Positions 54,301 through 61,863 of a stretch of DNA of 64,000 nucleotides are shown in pieces. The translations under genes were made by a program, and so were the position numbers. This DNA comes from Albidovulum sp. (GTDB lineage Bacteria > Pseudomonadota > Alphaproteobacteria > Rhodobacterales > Rhodobacteraceae): assembly GCA_030837785.1 (NCBI GenBank), contig JAUQYA010000154.1, forward strand, positions 3,609-67,608, read 5' to 3'. The notes under the pieces are model-generated. The model saw nothing but the letters and a program-made list of their open reading frames with translations. It was not told the origin of the DNA and did no database searches. How positions within the stretch are numbered: the stretch's first letter is position 1; every line of letters begins with the position of its first letter.

Positions 54301-54854
54301 GACAGCGTTCCGCGTGGTCCGTCGGTGCGGTCGATTGCAAGCCCCGCCGTGCCCTCGCCGCCTTCGAGATGCATCGTGCCGTTCAGCCTGACGACGGCGG
54401 CCGCACCAAACAGGGCCTCGCCCAGCACCACGCGGTCAGCGCGAAGGGTGCCGATATCGATGGACACGGGCAGTTCCGGCAGGCGGAAGCCGGACGCCTC
54501 GGCCGTCGTGCCGGATGTGGCGGGACTGCGCGGCAGGTCGATCTCGGCGGCGCTCATCTCGCTGATCTTGATCCGGCCGGACAGAAGCGCGGATCGGTTC
54601 CAGCCGATGGCGCCCTCGCGGATCGTGATCCAGACGCCCTGGGCGTCGGCGATGGTCAGTTCGTCGAAGGTCGCGCGCGACGAAAGCGCGCCGCGGAACC
54701 CTTCGATCCGCACCGTTCGGCCGAGATCGGAAAGCTTGTCCTCGAGAAAGGCGGTAAGGAAATCGCGGTCGCGCTCGGTCGTGGCCGCTTCCTCCTGCGC
54801 AACGCCGCAGATCGGCAGAAGGCAAAGCGCGAGGGTCAAGAGAAGCCGGCGCAT
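51306..54854 (-). CDS. tamB: TamB-type translocation and assembly module / AsmA-like inner-membrane protein
   Basis: A 1182-residue protein with an N-terminal signal anchor (RRLLLTLALCLLPICGVAQ). Its very long beta-rich body has repeated short strands, as in the TamB/AsmA bridge proteins that carry phospholipids or support outer-membrane protein assembly. The C-terminal ~300 residues carry the conserved DUF490 region (VRGRGLDAELGGTLRITGT, RGRLDLLGKRF, LPEEEVMAQLLFGR). It ends in YYERDY, an aromatic end like a folded barrel-partner segment. It is coupled to tamA by a TGATG overlap, confirming the pair. Confidence 0.93.
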   Translation of the reverse strand: MRRLLLTLALCLLPICGVAQEEAATTERDRDFLTAFLEDKLSDLGRTVRIEGFRGALSSRATFDELTIADAQGVWITIREGAIGWNRSALLSGRIKISEMSAAEIDLPRSPATSGTTAEASGFRLPELPVSIDIGTLRADRVVLGEALFGAAAVVRLNGTMHLEGGEGTAGLAIDRTDGPRGTLSFTGRYANATRKATLDLLLAEGADGIAANLLGLPDRPSIQLAVHGDGVIDNFATDVALSTDGVKRLSGRVTFLTAGSTGGAPERRFAADLRGDIAPLLLPDYRDFFGPDVALQAEGRRLPSGQLDLTQVDLNAKGLDLSGRLSLAPEGVPLGASLTVRLGLAGGGELLLPLPGPRTFVQSGDLKLRYDRAKGEGWTLGGALSGYRRAGLSIGSVTLSGSGRIGQAGSGGVGAALAGGTVTFVAAGLEPADPAIAEALGPELRGRAVFSWQEGEPLRLPVFDVTGQGYDAKGSAMLTGPEAGTVLSGRVGATVADLGRFSALADRPLGGAGELEVSGSAGVLSGFFDLEATVTGRDLTVDQPEIDRLLAGESRIALSAVRDSAGLTIRKLAVSAATLSANAAGRLATGASDLRATLDFSDLSALGPRYRGALTGEARLTEAGDTRTVTFDASGSGLGVGQPEIDRVLAGPVKLGMVANERGGKVRLETLNLTNPQLAVTARGVIEDAERRIELSARLADMAILAPGFPGPLSATGTVTEMADGYSVDLSGEGPGATNARVTGRLAPDFSAADLSLSGGGQSAIVNPFIAPRNVEGPVSFDLRLKGPISPASLSGRVALDGGRLVAPTFGIELEGLRLAADLAGGRATVQGNAAVRGGGEVALSGPVALAAPYQGDLSIRLSAARLRNPELFDTTVSGTVRVNGALLGGATISGAVTLGRTEMRVPSTGLGADPVLREITHVHEPAAVHETRVRAGLAGAADAAKQRGPSFGLDLTIAAPERIFVRGRGLDAELGGTLRITGTTDNIVPSGRFSLIRGRLDLLGKRFTIDEGMIELQGALTPYIRFAAESESNGITVTIVIEGEAWAPEIHFLSSPELPEEEVMAQLLFGRGLTSLSPLQAARLASAVAQLAGKGGEGIVGRLRSSFGLDDLDVTAAENGSAAVRAGKYLSEKVYTDVTVGAEGKAEVNLNLDIRRGVTARGTLGSDGSSSIGIYYERDY

Positions 54855-56716
54855 CAGAAGGCCTGCCCGATGCCGACGTAGATCTGCACGCCGTCACCCG
54901 TCGGCCCCGCGACGGGCATCGCCACGTCGAGCCGGATCGGCCCGACGCCGGTGTTGTAGCGCAGCCCGATCCCGGCGCCGGAATGCCATTGGCTGGGGCC
55001 ACCGAAAAACTCGTCGATGCTGATAAGCCCCACGTCATAGAAAGCCACCGCTCCGATAGTGTCGGTGATCGGGGCCCGGAATTCGGCCGAGGCGCCGGCG
55101 AAACTCAGGCCGCCGGTCTGCACCGAAAGGAGCGCCGACCGCGCGAGCGGCACGCCAAGCGACTGGTAGGGCTGGCCCCGGACCGTCCCGCCGCCGCCCG
55201 ACCAGAAGCGGAACTCTGTGGGCGTGTGGGGAAGGTCGGGCCCGATGACGGTGCCGAGCTGCAGCCGCCCTGCCAGGACGAACCGGTCTTCCGCACCGAA
55301 GGCGCGGTATGCGCGCACGTCGGTCTTGACGTAATTGCCGGACCCGGCTGCGGCGAAACCCGAAAACGGAGTCAGGTCGGCATCGAGATAGAGACCGCGG
55401 TGCGCGTCGGCCGGATTGTCCCGGCTGTCCCAGGTGAGGCTGACCGGCAGCGCCAGAACGCGGTAATCGGTCGTCCCCCAGGCATCGCTCACGGATTCGG
55501 CGAAATAGCGGATCCCCGCCTCGGCCGAGAAATGGTCGCCGAATTCCCGCGTCAGGCCGAAAGTCAGTTGCTGCCGTTCGACCGTCTGGTCGAGCACCTC
55601 TTCGCGCAAAGCCCGCAGGGCGACGAAGGCGGTGGCGTCGGTGACCGGGGTCGCCGGCCGGTCGATCCGGACGCCGAGGTCATACCCGATCTCGGTGTCC
55701 TGCCCGCCGATCTGCGTCACCGCCGCATCGGCGCGCAACCTTTCGGCCCCGCCGAAGAGGTTGCGGTGCAGCCAGTAGCCCGACAGGTTGAGCCCCTCGG
55801 AGCTTGCCACCTCGGCCCCGAAGCCGAAGCGGCGCAGCTTTTCCTCCTCGAGCACGAGGCCGATGTCGAGCGTGTTGCCGCGGCTGAGCGTCTCGGCCTC
55901 GGTCAGCGCCACGGTGCGGAAGACGCCGGTGCGCCGGAGCCGCGTCGCCGCCTTGTCGAGCGTCGCCGGGTCGAAGACCTCGCCGGTCGGGTAGCCCGCG
56001 ATCTTGAGGATGCGCTGCAACCGCATCCGTTCGTATCCCGAGACATTCAGCGTGCCGAAACGCACCTCGGGCCCCGGGTCGAGAAGGATCTCTGAGCCGA
56101 TCGTCGCGACCGCGTGATCGGCGACGATGGACTGGCCCGTCACCCGCGCCTTGGCGTGGCCGACGGTGCGCCAACCCTGCACACCCGCGCCGGCGGCGGC
56201 GACGATGGCCGTCGAATAGGCCGGCTTGGTGTCGCCATAGGCGGGCGGCAGCTTGGTGCCGCGCGCATAGGGTTTCATCCTTGCCTTGGAAAAGTGGAAC
56301 AGCGGGCCCGGTGTGACGGTGATCTCCACCTCTCCGATCGTCGCGGGCATGTCGAGCGGCGCGATTGCCGCTGCCTCGCGCCCGTCGATCCGGATGGTGA
56401 TCACCCCGGAATAGTAGCCCTCGGCATAGAGCGCACCGATCAGCCGCGCGTAATCGGTGCGCGTCGCGGCAAAGACCGTCTGGCTGTCGGTCGTCTTGTC
56501 CCGTTGGGCGGCGACGGTGAGCGATGCCGCGCGGAGCCGGTCGAGCAGCGCCTTTTCGGCGCCCGGCGCGGTCAGGACGACACGGTCGAGCGCATCGGCC
56601 GTCCCGGAGAAAAGAAGCGGTGCCAGCAGCGCCACGGCGCCCGCACGGATCCCCTTCCATCCTGGCCGCGCCACCCCTTGCCCCCAACCCTGCACCTGCG
56701 ACACCATAACTCGCAT
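54854..56716 (-). CDS. tamA: TamA: Omp85-family outer-membrane protein
   Basis: An outer-membrane barrel with N-terminal POTRA-like domains (about residues 45-300; motifs ALYAEGYYSGVITIRIDG and VSGYERMRLQRILKIAGY). A C-terminal 16-strand barrel contains LTWDSRDNPADAHRGLYL and the Omp85 motif GGGTVRGQPYQSLG near 505. It ends in VGIGQAF, a typical terminal Phe signal for BAM. Up to 620 residues. The start is uncertain: ATG 56716 and 56707 lack good ribosome-binding sites, while a GTG at 56674 (MARPGWKGIRAG...) follows GGGGGCAAGGG and gives a cleaner signal peptide. It works with TamB in outer-membrane biogenesis. Confidence 0.92.
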   Translation of the reverse strand: MRVMVSQVQGWGQGVARPGWKGIRAGAVALLAPLLFSGTADALDRVVLTAPGAEKALLDRLRAASLTVAAQRDKTTDSQTVFAATRTDYARLIGALYAEGYYSGVITIRIDGREAAAIAPLDMPATIGEVEITVTPGPLFHFSKARMKPYARGTKLPPAYGDTKPAYSTAIVAAAGAGVQGWRTVGHAKARVTGQSIVADHAVATIGSEILLDPGPEVRFGTLNVSGYERMRLQRILKIAGYPTGEVFDPATLDKAATRLRRTGVFRTVALTEAETLSRGNTLDIGLVLEEEKLRRFGFGAEVASSEGLNLSGYWLHRNLFGGAERLRADAAVTQIGGQDTEIGYDLGVRIDRPATPVTDATAFVALRALREEVLDQTVERQQLTFGLTREFGDHFSAEAGIRYFAESVSDAWGTTDYRVLALPVSLTWDSRDNPADAHRGLYLDADLTPFSGFAAAGSGNYVKTDVRAYRAFGAEDRFVLAGRLQLGTVIGPDLPHTPTEFRFWSGGGGTVRGQPYQSLGVPLARSALLSVQTGGLSFAGASAEFRAPITDTIGAVAFYDVGLISIDEFFGGPSQWHSGAGIGLRYNTGVGPIRLDVAMPVAGPTGDGVQIYVGIGQAF

Positions 56717-56832
56717 TCAATCCGCGCAAATGCCAGTGGCTGGTGCGACCTTGTGAACGGGATGGCGCCCGGTCGCCGGTTCCGGCACCTCCGCCGCGTC
56801 AAAAATCGGCTTGCGGCCGGTCTTTCCTCCGG

Positions 56833-57363
56833 TCAGCCGGCGCGGAAGATGCGGTGGCGGTGCTCGGCGAGATAGATCCTCAGCCAGGGCGTGAAATGCT
56901 CGGGCGTGGCCGCCACCTCGGCCTGAAGGTCGGAAAGCGCGATCCAGCGCACCGCCATCACCTCGACGGGGTTCAGCTCCACACGAAGGCCGGCGGGCGC
57001 CTCGGCGGTGAAGATGTCGACGACCTCGTGTTCGGTCATTCCGCCGCCCACCTCGGCGCGGTATTCGACCGTTTCGGCGAAGACCGGCGCCACGCTGATC
57101 ATGCCGAGTTCCTCGCGCAGGCGGCGGATGGCGCAGTCAAGGCCCGCCTCGCCCCAGTGCGGATGCGTGCAGCAGGTGTTCGCCCAGAGGCCTGGCGTGT
57201 GGTACTTGCCAAGCGCCCGGCGCTGGATCAGCACCCGCTCGCCGTCCAGCACGAAGACCGACACCGCCTTGTGCCGGCGGCCTTCGACATGCGCGGCGAT
57301 CTTGTCGAAGGGCACCAGCCGCCCTTCGACCCAGGTCGGGATGAGGTCGGTCGCGGCGGTCAC
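56833..57363 (-). CDS. idi: Isopentenyl-diphosphate delta-isomerase, type 1
   Basis: A 176-residue Nudix-fold enzyme interconverting IPP and DMAPP for isoprenoids (quinones, carotenoids, undecaprenyl phosphate). Key features: RRHKAVSVFVL (29-39), LWANTCCTHPHWGE (59-72, catalytic Cys65 aligned to E. coli Cys67), RRLREELG near 82, and EHEVVDIF near 110 with metal-binding glutamates. The GTG start at 57363 overlaps the secB stop (GTGA), so expression is probably coupled to secB. Confidence 0.93.
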   Translation of the reverse strand: MTAATDLIPTWVEGRLVPFDKIAAHVEGRRHKAVSVFVLDGERVLIQRRALGKYHTPGLWANTCCTHPHWGEAGLDCAIRRLREELGMISVAPVFAETVEYRAEVGGGMTEHEVVDIFTAEAPAGLRVELNPVEVMAVRWIALSDLQAEVAATPEHFTPWLRIYLAEHRHRIFRAG

Positions 57364-57863
57364 GATACCTGCGGCGCCTGCGCCTGGGCGCGGCGGGCAA
57401 GTTCCTGGCGGTAGAGGCTGAGGTAATCCACCGTGTCGATGTTCAGGGGCGGGAAGCCGCCATCGCGCGTCATGTCCGAGACGATGCGCCGGATGAACGG
57501 AAAGACCATGCGCGGGCATTCGATCAGCAGGAACGGATGCAGTTGCTCTTCGGGCACGCCTTCGATGTGGAACACCGCGCCGTAATCCAGTTCCAGAAGG
57601 AACAGGGGCGACTGATCGGCCTTGTTCTTCGATGTCACGCGGAACTTGTTGATGACTTCGTACTGGTTCTCGACCGCGCGCTTGCGGGCATCGAGGCTCA
57701 CCTGCACCTGGATGTCGGGCTGCACCTCGGCATTGGTGATCCCCTTCTGCGCAACGATATTCTCGAACGACAGGTCGCGGACATATTGGCCCAGCACCTG
57801 CATTTTGACCTGCGGCGCCTCCGGCTGTGCGGCCCCGTTGTTCCCGTTGCCGTTTTCGGCCAT
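57360..57863 (-). CDS. secB: Protein-export chaperone SecB
   Basis: A 167-residue cytoplasmic chaperone that keeps precursors unfolded for SecA. Conserved regions: QYVRDLSFEN (26-35), FLLELDYGAVFHIEGVP near 88, LLIECPRMVFPFIRRIVSD near 112 and GGFPPLNIDTVDYLSLY near 135. The N-terminal Asn/Gly/Ala-rich tail is usual in alphaproteobacteria. It lies 70 bp downstream of fxsA on the same strand and is coupled to idi. Confidence 0.97.
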   Translation of the reverse strand: MAENGNGNNGAAQPEAPQVKMQVLGQYVRDLSFENIVAQKGITNAEVQPDIQVQVSLDARKRAVENQYEVINKFRVTSKNKADQSPLFLLELDYGAVFHIEGVPEEQLHPFLLIECPRMVFPFIRRIVSDMTRDGGFPPLNIDTVDYLSLYRQELARRAQAQAPQVS

Positions 57864-57933
57864 GTGTCATTCTCCCAAGGAAATGCGGTTGCGGCGGGGT
57901 GTAGCACCTTGCGGCGCCCGTCTCAATGCCGCC

Positions 57934-58410
57934 TCAGTGCCGCGTCCAGCCCGAGGGGCGGCGCGGCAGCTCGCCCGGCCCGACCTCGTGGAACTCGCCG
58001 TCGATCACGTCGGGCTGCCAGGGCTCGTGCCGGGGCGGCATCCGGCCTGCCGCGAACCCCGTTACCCGCACCCGCGCGGCAAGCCGGCGCAGGATCGTCC
58101 GGCGCACCGGCGGGACCAGAAGCAAGAGGCCCAGCGCGTCGGTGAAGAAGCCCGGCACCAGCAGGAGCACGCCCGCCAGCACGATCAGCGCCCCGTGCCC
58201 GAGCGGTTCGGCCGGGTCGCCGGGGCCGTTCAGCGCGGCACGGAGCCGGGCCGTGGCCTGCATCCCCTGCATCCGGATGACCCAAAGCCCCGCCATCGCC
58301 GCAAGAAGAACGAGCGCGAGGGTGGGCCAGAGGCCGATCAGCCCGCCCGCCTTGATGAACAGCCCGATCTCGATCAGCGGAATCGCGATCAGTGCCACGA
58401 GAAGCCACAT
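57934..58410 (-). CDS. fxsA: FxsA family membrane protein
   Basis: A 158-residue inner-membrane protein of the FxsA family. The first ~100 residues hold hydrophobic segments and markers EIGLFIKAGGLIGLWPTLALV (residues 13-33) and LLLVPGFFTDALGLLLLVPP near 80-99. A polar C-terminal tail follows. In E. coli extra FxsA relieves F-plasmid exclusion of phage T7; its normal role is unknown. ATG 58410 follows AAGGA. It is divergent from timA across a 117-bp spacer. Confidence 0.9.
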   Translation of the reverse strand: MWLLVALIAIPLIEIGLFIKAGGLIGLWPTLALVLLAAMAGLWVIRMQGMQATARLRAALNGPGDPAEPLGHGALIVLAGVLLLVPGFFTDALGLLLLVPPVRRTILRRLAARVRVTGFAAGRMPPRHEPWQPDVIDGEFHEVGPGELPRRPSGWTRH

Positions 58411-58527
58411 GACATGTCCTTTCCGGGGCCGATGTGGACTTGACCCCACCCGTGACTTACATAAGTGGGGTGGGAGCGAGTTACCAACCCCGCCGCGCCA
58501 CCTCGCGGCACGAAAGGCCATTTGCCG

Positions 58528-59184
58528 ATGACCAGCGCCGTGATCCAGCTTCTCGTCCTCGCCGCGATCGCGATCTTCCTGATCCTGCGTCTGAGGAATG
58601 TCCTTGGCAGCCGCGAGGGTTTCGAGAAGCCGGTCGCGCCGACGCGCCTTCCTGAGGAGCGCAAGGGACGTTTCGAGGTCATCGAGGGCGGCCCCGACCG
58701 CGACATCACCGACCATGTGCCCGACGGCAGCGATGCCGCCCGTGCCCTTGCCGCGATGAAGCAGGCCGAACCCTCGTTTTCGGTGTCCGAGTTCCTCACC
58801 GGGGCGCGGGGCGCATACGAGATGATCCTGATGGCCTTTGAGAAGGGCGACCTGTCCAGGGTCAGGCCCTTCCTTTCCCCGGATGTCCATGACGCCTTTT
58901 CCGAGGTTGTGGCCGCGCGGGCCGCACGCGGGCTGACGGTGTCGGCCGAATTCCTCGGCATCCGCGAGGTTTCGCTGCAGGATGCCGAGTTCGACCGCGC
59001 CACCGGCGAGGGCGAGGTCACGGTCCGCTTCGCGAGCGAACTGACCTCGGTCGCCCGCAACGCCGCGGGCGAGGTTGTCGAGGGCGATCCGAAGGAGGTC
59101 CGGCGCCAGCGCGACGTCTGGACCTTTGCCCGCAAAATGGGGTCGAACGACCCGAACTGGCAGCTCGTCGCGACCGGCGGGTGA
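58528..59184 (+). CDS. timA: Tim44-domain membrane adaptor (TimA)
   Basis: A 218-residue protein with an N-terminal membrane segment (SAVIQLLVLAAIAIFLIL, residues 3-20), a charged linker and a C-terminal Tim44-like domain (about 75-215; FLTGARGAYEMILMAFEKGD, FLSPDVHDAFSEVV, DVWTFARKM). The mitochondrial relative recruits Hsp70 to the import pore; alphaproteobacterial TimA is membrane-associated with an unclear role. ATG 58528 gives the family N-terminus. The TGA stop is in the same frame as, and only one codon before, the mltA start. Confidence 0.92.
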   Translation: MTSAVIQLLVLAAIAIFLILRLRNVLGSREGFEKPVAPTRLPEERKGRFEVIEGGPDRDITDHVPDGSDAARALAAMKQAEPSFSVSEFLTGARGAYEMILMAFEKGDLSRVRPFLSPDVHDAFSEVVAARAARGLTVSAEFLGIREVSLQDAEFDRATGEGEVTVRFASELTSVARNAAGEVVEGDPKEVRRQRDVWTFARKMGSNDPNWQLVATGG

Positions 59185-59187
59185 CCC

Positions 59188-60102
59188 GTGGCGGGGCGGC
59201 GGCCTGCGTTCCGCACGCTTCCCGGCTGGGCTGCGGATGACCATGCGGCGGCATTTTCCGCCTATGAGGTGTCGGTCGGCGCGCTTCCGCCGGAATGGCC
59301 GCGCCCCGACGGCACCACGCCACGGACCTTTTTCGAAAGCCGTTTCACGCCTGTCCGGATTGGCAGCGGGCCCGCGCTGGTGACCGGCTATTACGAGCCC
59401 GAGGTCGATGGCGCGCTTGAGCGCGACGATGTCTTCTGCCATCCGTTGCACGCGGCGCCCGAGGAGGTGCCGGCCGGAGGCTGGTTCAGCCGGGCCGAGA
59501 TCGTGGCGGGCGACCTCCTGGCGGGGCGGGAACTCGTCTGGCTCGACAATGTGGTCGAGGCCTTCCTGGCGCAGGTCCAGGGTTCCGTCCGCGTCCGTCT
59601 GCGCGACGGCACCATCCGCCGGCTCGGCTTTGCCGGAAAGAACGGCCATCCCTACCGCTCGATCGGCGCCGAACTGATCCGGCGGGGCGAGGTTCCTGCG
59701 GCCGCGATGTCGGCGCGGGCGATCCGCGACTGGTGCGCGCGCCACCCCGAGGCGGTCACGGATCTTCTGAACCACAACCCGTCCTATGTGTTCTTCCGCC
59801 CGGTCGACCTGCCGGCCGACAGGGGGCCGCTCGGGGCGATGGGGTTTCCGCTCACGTCCGGGCGGAGCGTCGCCGTCGATCCGGCGTATGTGCCCCTGGG
59901 GGCGCCAGCCTGGCTGGACGCCGGCGCGATGCGCGTGCTGGCCATTGCCCAGGACACCGGGAGCGCGATCACCGGCCCGGAACGGGCGGACCTGTTCTGC
60001 GGCTCGGGGCGCGACGCGGGGGAAGCGGCCGGGGCGATGCGCCTTTCCGGCCGGCTGGTCACGCTCCTGCCGGATGCCATCGCCGGCAAGGTGGCGCCTT
60101 GA
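59188..60102 (+). CDS. mltA: MltA-family lytic transglycosylase-like protein
   Basis: A 304-residue protein with the MltA domain: VTGYYEPEVDG near residue 65, FAGKNGHPYRSIGAELI near 151, NPSYVFF near 195 and the 3D-type catalytic block AQDTGSAITGPERADLFCG-G near 252 with the acid Asp. MltA cleaves peptidoglycan in the periplasm, yet no signal peptide or lipobox is visible from the only available start (GTG 59188). Upstream, the frame runs directly into the timA stop codon (TGA-CCC-GTG). The protein may use another export route, a readthrough fusion with TimA, or the sequence may hold an error. smr follows with a 4-bp overlap. Confidence 0.87.
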   Translation: MAGRRPAFRTLPGWAADDHAAAFSAYEVSVGALPPEWPRPDGTTPRTFFESRFTPVRIGSGPALVTGYYEPEVDGALERDDVFCHPLHAAPEEVPAGGWFSRAEIVAGDLLAGRELVWLDNVVEAFLAQVQGSVRVRLRDGTIRRLGFAGKNGHPYRSIGAELIRRGEVPAAAMSARAIRDWCARHPEAVTDLLNHNPSYVFFRPVDLPADRGPLGAMGFPLTSGRSVAVDPAYVPLGAPAWLDAGAMRVLAIAQDTGSAITGPERADLFCGSGRDAGEAAGAMRLSGRLVTLLPDAIAGKVAP

Positions 60103-60686
60103 GCCGCCGTCGTGGCCTCAGCGCCGAAGAGCGCGATCTGTGGGACAAGGTCGCTGCCTCGGCGCGGCCGATGCGGCCCCGCCGCCCGCTTCCTGCGACC
60201 CACGAACACGCGCCGAAAGCCAGGCCACACCTCACCAAACCCGGGCCGGCGGACTTTCATCTCGGCCAGTTTGTGCGACCGCTGACCGCGGTCCACGACC
60301 TCGCCCCCACCATCGAGGAGCGACTTTCCAGCCTGCCCCTCCGGATGGACCGGCGGACGCACCAGCAACTGACGCGTGGCAAGCTTGCGCCCGAGGCGCG
60401 GATCGACCTTCACGGGATGACCCTGGCCGAGGCGCATCCGGAACTGATCCGCTTTGTCCTGAACGCCCATGCGGCGGGGAAACGGCTGATCCTCGTCATC
60501 ACTGGCAAGGGCAAGCGTGCGGACGAACCGGGGCCCATCCCGCAGCGGGTCGGGGTGCTGCGCCATCAGGTTCCGCACTGGCTTGGCCAGCCGCCCCTGG
60601 GCACGGTGGTCCAGCAGATTGCGCCCGCACATCTGAAGCACGGTGGCGCCGGTGCCTGCTATGTCTACCTGCGCCGTCCCCGCTAG
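60099..60686 (+). CDS. Smr-domain protein (putative DNA/RNA endonuclease domain)
   Basis: A 195-residue protein with a disordered basic N-terminus and a C-terminal Smr domain (about 100-190): IDLHGMTLAEAHPEL, then ITGKGK. The His in DLHG and the GKG loop are the usual marks. The Smr domain in MutS2 and eukaryotic proteins nicks nucleic acid; the role of stand-alone alphaproteobacterial Smr proteins is unclear. The start is TTG at 60099, overlapping the mltA stop as TTGA. The next in-frame ATG (60171) would cut conserved sequence. The TAG stop shares CTAG with a convergent gene. Confidence 0.9.
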   Translation: MSRRRGLSAEERDLWDKVAASARPMRPRRPLPATHEHAPKARPHLTKPGPADFHLGQFVRPLTAVHDLAPTIEERLSSLPLRMDRRTHQQLTRGKLAPEARIDLHGMTLAEAHPELIRFVLNAHAAGKRLILVITGKGKRADEPGPIPQRVGVLRHQVPHWLGQPPLGTVVQQIAPAHLKHGGAGACYVYLRRPR

Positions 60687-61804
60687 GGCTGCAGTCCCGA
60701 AATCGCCGCCACCGGATAAAGCACGATCTGCGTCGCGCTTTGCACCGTCAGCACCGCGCCGGGCAGAAGGCCCTTCCGCGCCGCTTGATCGGCGGCAAGA
60801 ACCGAATCCACGTCAGCAATGCCGCCCAGAAGCGCGAGGAGCGCGGGTGAATTGCCGACGTTGAAATGCCCGGCGCCGGTCGAAAACGCCGTGGTATCCA
60901 GAAGCGTCACGTCAAGGTCGCCCAGTTCGGCAACATCCGTGAGGTTGCCGAGCCGGTCGGCCTCTCCCGTCAGCCGCGCCGAAAGCGCCAGCGCGCGGTC
61001 CTTGCGCGAGGTGAAGACGATGATCGGGTTGGCAAGCGGCCCGACGCGCCGCGCCTGCGCCCGGAACACGTCGACGTCAATGTCGGGCGAGATCAGCACG
61101 ACCGCCTCGATCCGGTCCAGGATCGGCTGGTCGCCTTCGAGCGCGATCTGCCTCAAGGTCTCCATCGTCAGGGCGGCCCCCATCGAATGGGCGACGATCA
61201 GCACCCGCTCCGCGCCGGCCTCTTCGACCTCCCTGAGAAGAGCTTCGAGCCCGTCCCGGGCGAACAGCGCGCTGTCGCGGTCATAGACATAGCCCAGCGC
61301 ATGCGCCCGGGAGGGCCAGGAATAGTGGACAAGCGCGCCATTCACATCGAGGTCATGGCCAAGCTGGGCAAGCCGGTAGGCGCCTTCGGCAAAGGTCGTG
61401 TTGAAGCCGTGGACGAAGATCACCGCCTCGCGCCGACCACGTCTTTCGCGGCCAAGAGCATCCGCAAGGTCGTCGCGGAATGCACGCGGTTCGGGATATT
61501 CGATTTCTTTCGTCGTGACGAAGTCGGTCAAGGGATCGGTTTTGCTTCGCGGCCGGGTGAAATGGATGTCGCCCGGCTTGCGATCCGGCGGGACCGAGAC
61601 ATCGAGCCGCGAAAACCGCGTGACCTCGCTCCGCGCCCGGCCATATTCTTCCTTCGGGTCTGCCACCTCGCCGCGGGTCGTGCCGATGAATACCGTCTTC
61701 ACGGTGCCGACACGGGCCGCGGCCGGGTCGATCCGGATCTCGCCGCGCGGCTCGCAGGCCGCGAGGCCAAGGAAGATCGCCGCTATGCCGATGGTTCGCC
61801 GCAT
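60683..61804 (-). CDS. Alpha/beta hydrolase lipoprotein (DUF900-like)
   Basis: A 373-residue protein with a lipobox (LAAC, Cys17) and an alpha/beta hydrolase domain. The oxyanion region is IFVHGFNTTFAEGA near residue 128 and the nucleophile elbow AHSMGA near 205; a catalytic Asp and His should follow near FTSRKDRAL and GHFNV. The family (DUF900) acts as putative serine esterase or lipase in the envelope; no substrate is known. It runs leftward, converges on smr with overlapping stops, and lies 59 bp downstream of hslU on the same strand. Confidence 0.88.
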   Translation of the reverse strand: MRRTIGIAAIFLGLAACEPRGEIRIDPAAARVGTVKTVFIGTTRGEVADPKEEYGRARSEVTRFSRLDVSVPPDRKPGDIHFTRPRSKTDPLTDFVTTKEIEYPEPRAFRDDLADALGRERRGRREAVIFVHGFNTTFAEGAYRLAQLGHDLDVNGALVHYSWPSRAHALGYVYDRDSALFARDGLEALLREVEEAGAERVLIVAHSMGAALTMETLRQIALEGDQPILDRIEAVVLISPDIDVDVFRAQARRVGPLANPIIVFTSRKDRALALSARLTGEADRLGNLTDVAELGDLDVTLLDTTAFSTGAGHFNVGNSPALLALLGGIADVDSVLAADQAARKGLLPGAVLTVQSATQIVLYPVAAISGLQP

Positions 61805-61863
61805 TCTGCACCGCTGTCTTGCTGTGCCCTGCTTAGCGCAACCCCGACGGCCGTGCCAGCGGC

